Origin: Actinomycetota bacterium
GTDB taxonomy: Bacteria; Actinomycetota; Thermoleophilia; Gaiellales; Gaiellaceae
Reading direction: 5' to 3'
Length of the DNA stretch: 15,918 nt
Assembly: GCA_013812465.1 (NCBI GenBank)
Contig: JACCTK010000145.1
Coordinates: forward strand, 1 to 15,918
Made by a program: the position numbers and the translations under genes. The notes under the pieces are model-generated. The model saw only the letters and a program-made list of their open reading frames with translations, was not told where the DNA came from and did no database searches. Below are positions 14,091-15,918 of this stretch, piece after piece. Positions within the stretch are counted from its first letter, which is position 1. Each line of letters opens with the position of its first letter.

Positions 14091-15095
14091 GTGAAGCGCT
14101 TTGCGGGCATCCTGGTCGCGCTCGGCCTCGTCGGCCTGGCAGCGGCGTTCACGCTCTGGATCCTCCCTGCTGAGGAGTTCATCTTCACCCCCGGTAACGC
14201 CAAGCCGCTGGCCGAGCGGGTCACCGTCGAAGGGGCGCGTCCAGTGAAAGAGGGCGACGTCTACTACGTCGACGTCTTCGTGCGCCGGACGACACGGCTC
14301 GAGGATCTGCTTCCGTTCCTGCGCCCCGAGGGCTCGACGGTCGTGCCGGAGCAGGCAATCCTCCCGTCGGGGACGTCCGAGGCGGAGCGGGACCGCCAGA
14401 CCGCCGCCGAGATGAGTCGCTCCGAGCTCGTGGCCTCCGCTGTCGCGCTTCGAGCGCTCGGGCGGGACGTCGTCGAGAAACAGCAGGGAGCGCTCGTGAT
14501 CGATGTCGCGTCCGACGTACCTGCGGCGGACAAGGTCGACTCCGGGGACGTGATCGTCGCGGTGAACGATGTCCCTGTGCAGACACCCGATGAGCTACGC
14601 CGCGAGATCGGGCGACGCAAGCCCGGCGACGACGTCGAGCTCACCCTGCAGCGAGACGACGAGCGCCAGACGGTGACGGTCGCGACAGTGGCCAGCCCCG
14701 AGGATCCGACGCGGGCTATCGTCGGCATCAGAGTCGACCAGCAGGCTGACATCTCGGTTCCGGTCGACATCGACATCGATCTCGGCCGCGTCGGCGGACC
14801 GTCGGCCGGGTTGCCCTTCGCGCTCGAGATCGCGCGGGTGCTCGGACGTGACGTCACTCATGGCTGCGACATCGCGGCCACCGGAGAGCTCGCCCTCGAC
14901 GGGACCGTGCTCTCCGTCGGCGGCTTGCAGCAGAAGACCATCGCCGCGCGCAAGGCGGATGTGGAAGCCTTCGTCGTGCCGGCGGGCGAGAACGCGGACG
15001 AGGCGCGGCAGCATGCGGGTGACATGGAGGTCATTCCTGTGGAGAGTTTTCAACAGGCGTTGCAGTTACTGACAACGTCGGCGAGAAACTGCTGA
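14091..15095 (+). CDS. Membrane-anchored PDZ-Lon (S16) serine protease, YlbL-like
   Basis: A 334-residue protein starting with GTG 14091. One N-terminal membrane helix (about 4-26) anchors it, with the remainder expected outside the membrane. A PDZ domain spans about 130-200 (ALVIDVASDVPAADK, SGDVIVAVNDVPV), and the C-terminal third is a Lon-type proteolytic domain with Ser238 in GGPSAG and Lys282 in SVGGLQQK, the Ser-Lys dyad of family S16. There is no ATPase domain, as in YlbL of Bacillus and mycobacterial Rv3194c. These proteins are linked to quality control at the envelope, but their substrates are poorly known. No strong Shine-Dalgarno precedes the start, and the gene follows the SDR gene by 19 bp. 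A hairpin with T-run overlaps its stop. Confidence 0.93.
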   Translation: MKRFAGILVALGLVGLAAAFTLWILPAEEFIFTPGNAKPLAERVTVEGARPVKEGDVYYVDVFVRRTTRLEDLLPFLRPEGSTVVPEQAILPSGTSEAERDRQTAAEMSRSELVASAVALRALGRDVVEKQQGALVIDVASDVPAADKVDSGDVIVAVNDVPVQTPDELRREIGRRKPGDDVELTLQRDDERQTVTVATVASPEDPTRAIVGIRVDQQADISVPVDIDIDLGRVGGPSAGLPFALEIARVLGRDVTHGCDIAATGELALDGTVLSVGGLQQKTIAARKADVEAFVVPAGENADEARQHAGDMEVIPVESFQQALQLLTTSARNC

Positions 15096-15111
15096 ATTTG
15101 CAGCACTTTTT
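15090..15111 (+). terminator. Intrinsic terminator after the PDZ-Lon protease gene
   Basis: TGCTG (15090-15094) and CAGCA (15101-15105) pair around a 6-nt loop, followed by C and five T (15107-15111). The stem overlaps the stop codon. The stem is short, but the T-run is the best in the window. Confidence 0.55.
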
Positions 15112-15127
15112 ACGATCCTGAGAACAC

Positions 15128-15148
15128 CCGCAAATTGCGGCGTATTTA
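15128..15148 (+). promoter_or_regulatory. Palindrome and -10-like element before the small cysteine protein gene
   Basis: CCGCAAATTGCGG (15128-15140) is a perfect 13-bp palindrome around one base. It is followed directly by TATTTA (15143-15148), a -10-like hexamer in a short AT-rich patch. A regulator bound there would block the promoter. No clear -35 was found, so both parts are tentative. Confidence 0.4.
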
Positions 15149-15160
15149 TCCCGCGGGGGG

Positions 15161-15412
15161 TTGTCCGAACGGGACCTGCTCGCCAGAATGCGGAACTGGT
15201 CGTTGAGGGGCGGCCTTCGGAGAATGACGAAGACACGCTCACCCGCCACCTGTGACGACTGCTATTTTCGGCGCGAGGGTCTCTGCGCGCTTCCCGGGAA
15301 TCAGCCGTGCCCGACCTTTCGCGCGGCCCAGGCCGGTGTCCTGTCGCCGCCGCGGCAGCCCCAGCTCGTGCCGCGCCCGCTTGCGCGCGTCGCGGTTGTT
15401 CACGCGGCGTAA
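15161..15412 (+). CDS. Small four-cysteine protein, function unknown
   Basis: Up to 83 residues. From Met22 of the longest reading the key part is C-D-D-C-Y-F-R-R, then L-C-A-L-P-G and C-P-T-F-R: spacing C-x2-C-x7-C-x7-C, as in small zinc- or iron-sulfur-binding domains. A Pro/Arg-rich segment (SPPRQPQLVPR) follows. I believe related small proteins with CxxCYFRR and PCPTFR occur in similar actinobacteria, but I cannot name a function. Three starts are possible in frame: TTG 15161 (about 12 nt after a -10-like element), ATG 15188 and ATG 15224; the last has GGAGA directly in front, too close for a normal Shine-Dalgarno. The upstream part (MRNWSLRGGLRRM) is basic and amphipathic, and may be real. 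It ends 9 bp before the LapA-like gene. Confidence 0.65.
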   Translation: MSERDLLARMRNWSLRGGLRRMTKTRSPATCDDCYFRREGLCALPGNQPCPTFRAAQAGVLSPPRQPQLVPRPLARVAVVHAA

Positions 15413-15421
15413 GATCCGCTC

Positions 15422-15670
15422 ATGGAAGGGCAAAGCTCGCCTCCGGCGCCCCGCAAGCGGGATGTCCCATGGCCCTTGATCGGCTTCGCTGCGCTGGCCG
15501 TCTATGCCGTCCTGATCGTCGTGCTGAACAGGGAGCAGGTCGACATCAGCTTCGTCTTCTTCTCGACGAGGGTCTCGAAATTCGTCCTGATACTCCTCTG
15601 CCTCGGGATCGGGTTCGCAGCCGGCTTCCTCTTCGACCACTGGCGTCACCGAAGAGGGCGCTACAGCTAG
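15422..15670 (+). CDS. LapA-like (DUF1049) two-helix inner membrane protein
   Basis: An 82-residue membrane protein with helices at about 17-36 (WPLIGFAALAVYAVLIVVLN) and 51-71 (VSKFVLILLCLGIGFAAGFLF), separated by a short loop with N-R-E-Q-V-D-I-S-F-V-F-F, the typical LapA-domain connector. A basic tail (HWRHRRGR) would lie in the cytoplasm. LapA/YciS proteins in E. coli assist control of lipopolysaccharide synthesis; in an actinobacterium the role is unknown. ATG 15422 gives the expected length; no strong Shine-Dalgarno is visible. The stop TAG overlaps the stop of the convergent aminotransferase gene within CTAG (15667-15670). Confidence 0.85.
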   Translation: MEGQSSPPAPRKRDVPWPLIGFAALAVYAVLIVVLNREQVDISFVFFSTRVSKFVLILLCLGIGFAAGFLFDHWRHRRGRYS

Positions 15671-15918
15671 CGGAGGAGCTCAGCGAGCAGCGATATGCCC
15701 TCCGCGATTCGCGCCGGGGGCTCGTAGCTGAAGGCGAGCCGAAGCGACGAGTAGCCGCGACGCGATCCAGGCGGGAAGAAGTCCTCGCCCCGGACGGTCG
15801 CGACGCCACGCTCGGCGGCGCGCGTCGAGAGCTCCGATGCGCTCGTGCCCTCGGGTAGATCGAGCCAGACGAAGTATCCCCCTTCGGGCCGGCTCCACGA
15901 CGAGCCGGACGGGAGCTC
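15667..15918 (-). CDS. PLP-dependent aminotransferase class I/II, C-terminal fragment (cut by edge)
   Basis: The last 83 residues of a larger enzyme entering from the right. The small-domain signature R-P-E-G-G-Y-F-V-W-L-D-L-P (10-22), then A-A-E-R-G-V-A-T-V-R-G-E-D-F-F (34-48) and S-S-L-R-L-A-F-S-Y (57-65, with the arginine that binds the substrate alpha-carboxylate) is typical of the 2-aminoadipate/MocR-like aminotransferase group. The active-site lysine lies outside the window, so substrate and full length are unknown. It is convergent with the LapA-like gene, the two stops overlapping by 4 bp, with no terminator between. Confidence 0.88.
   Translation of the reverse strand, partial: ELPSGSSWSRPEGGYFVWLDLPEGTSASELSTRAAERGVATVRGEDFFPPGSRRGYSSLRLAFSYEPPARIAEGISLLAELLR

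Overview
The window is high-GC bacterial DNA with tightly packed genes. No tRNA, rRNA, insertion sequence, phage gene or CRISPR array was seen. Base composition, gene families and several probable leaderless starts point to an actinobacterium. The short CitA-like citrate synthase, the LDH-like malate dehydrogenase, the ATP-type PEP carboxykinase and a small CxxC...C...C protein fit a deep-branching class such as Thermoleophilia best. That placement is inference; no marker gene is present to prove it.

Left part, minus strand, read from right to left (4144 to 1): a ribbon-helix-helix antitoxin and an overlapping MazF/PemK toxin, then an exporter-type ABC transporter fused to its ATPase, a small alpha/beta hydrolase, and the N-terminal 338 residues of pckA, which runs off the left edge. 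The TA pair has a clear promoter whose -10 and start codon lie inside a 19-bp palindrome.

Middle (4242-9015): two tyrosine recombinases of the XerC/XerD family, both on the plus strand. A minus-strand gene for a secreted, cysteine-containing protein of unknown function lies between them. A complete RecQ helicase with HRDC domain follows; its conserved N-terminus has no ATG, GTG or TTG in front of it. A perfect 13-bp inverted repeat closes recQ and separates it from the convergent purE.

Right part: gltA (citrate synthase), a HEAT-like helical protein and purE form a minus-strand chain with 4-base stop/start overlaps. Divergent from gltA, the plus strand carries icd, a terminator hairpin, mdh (with a good Shine-Dalgarno), an SDR protein that lacks the usual YxxxK, and a membrane-anchored PDZ-Lon (S16) protease, followed by a terminator. 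After that come a small four-cysteine protein and a two-helix LapA-like membrane protein. The C-terminus of a class I/II aminotransferase enters from the right edge on the minus strand.

Functionally the window is mainly central carbon metabolism (citrate synthase, isocitrate and malate dehydrogenases, PEP carboxykinase) plus DNA maintenance (Xer recombinases, RecQ). I do not see a convincing new multi-gene system. The most unusual points are the apparent CTG starts of mazF and recQ, the shortened XerC-like recombinase beside a second Xer enzyme, the catalytically altered SDR, and the uncharacterised secreted protein.
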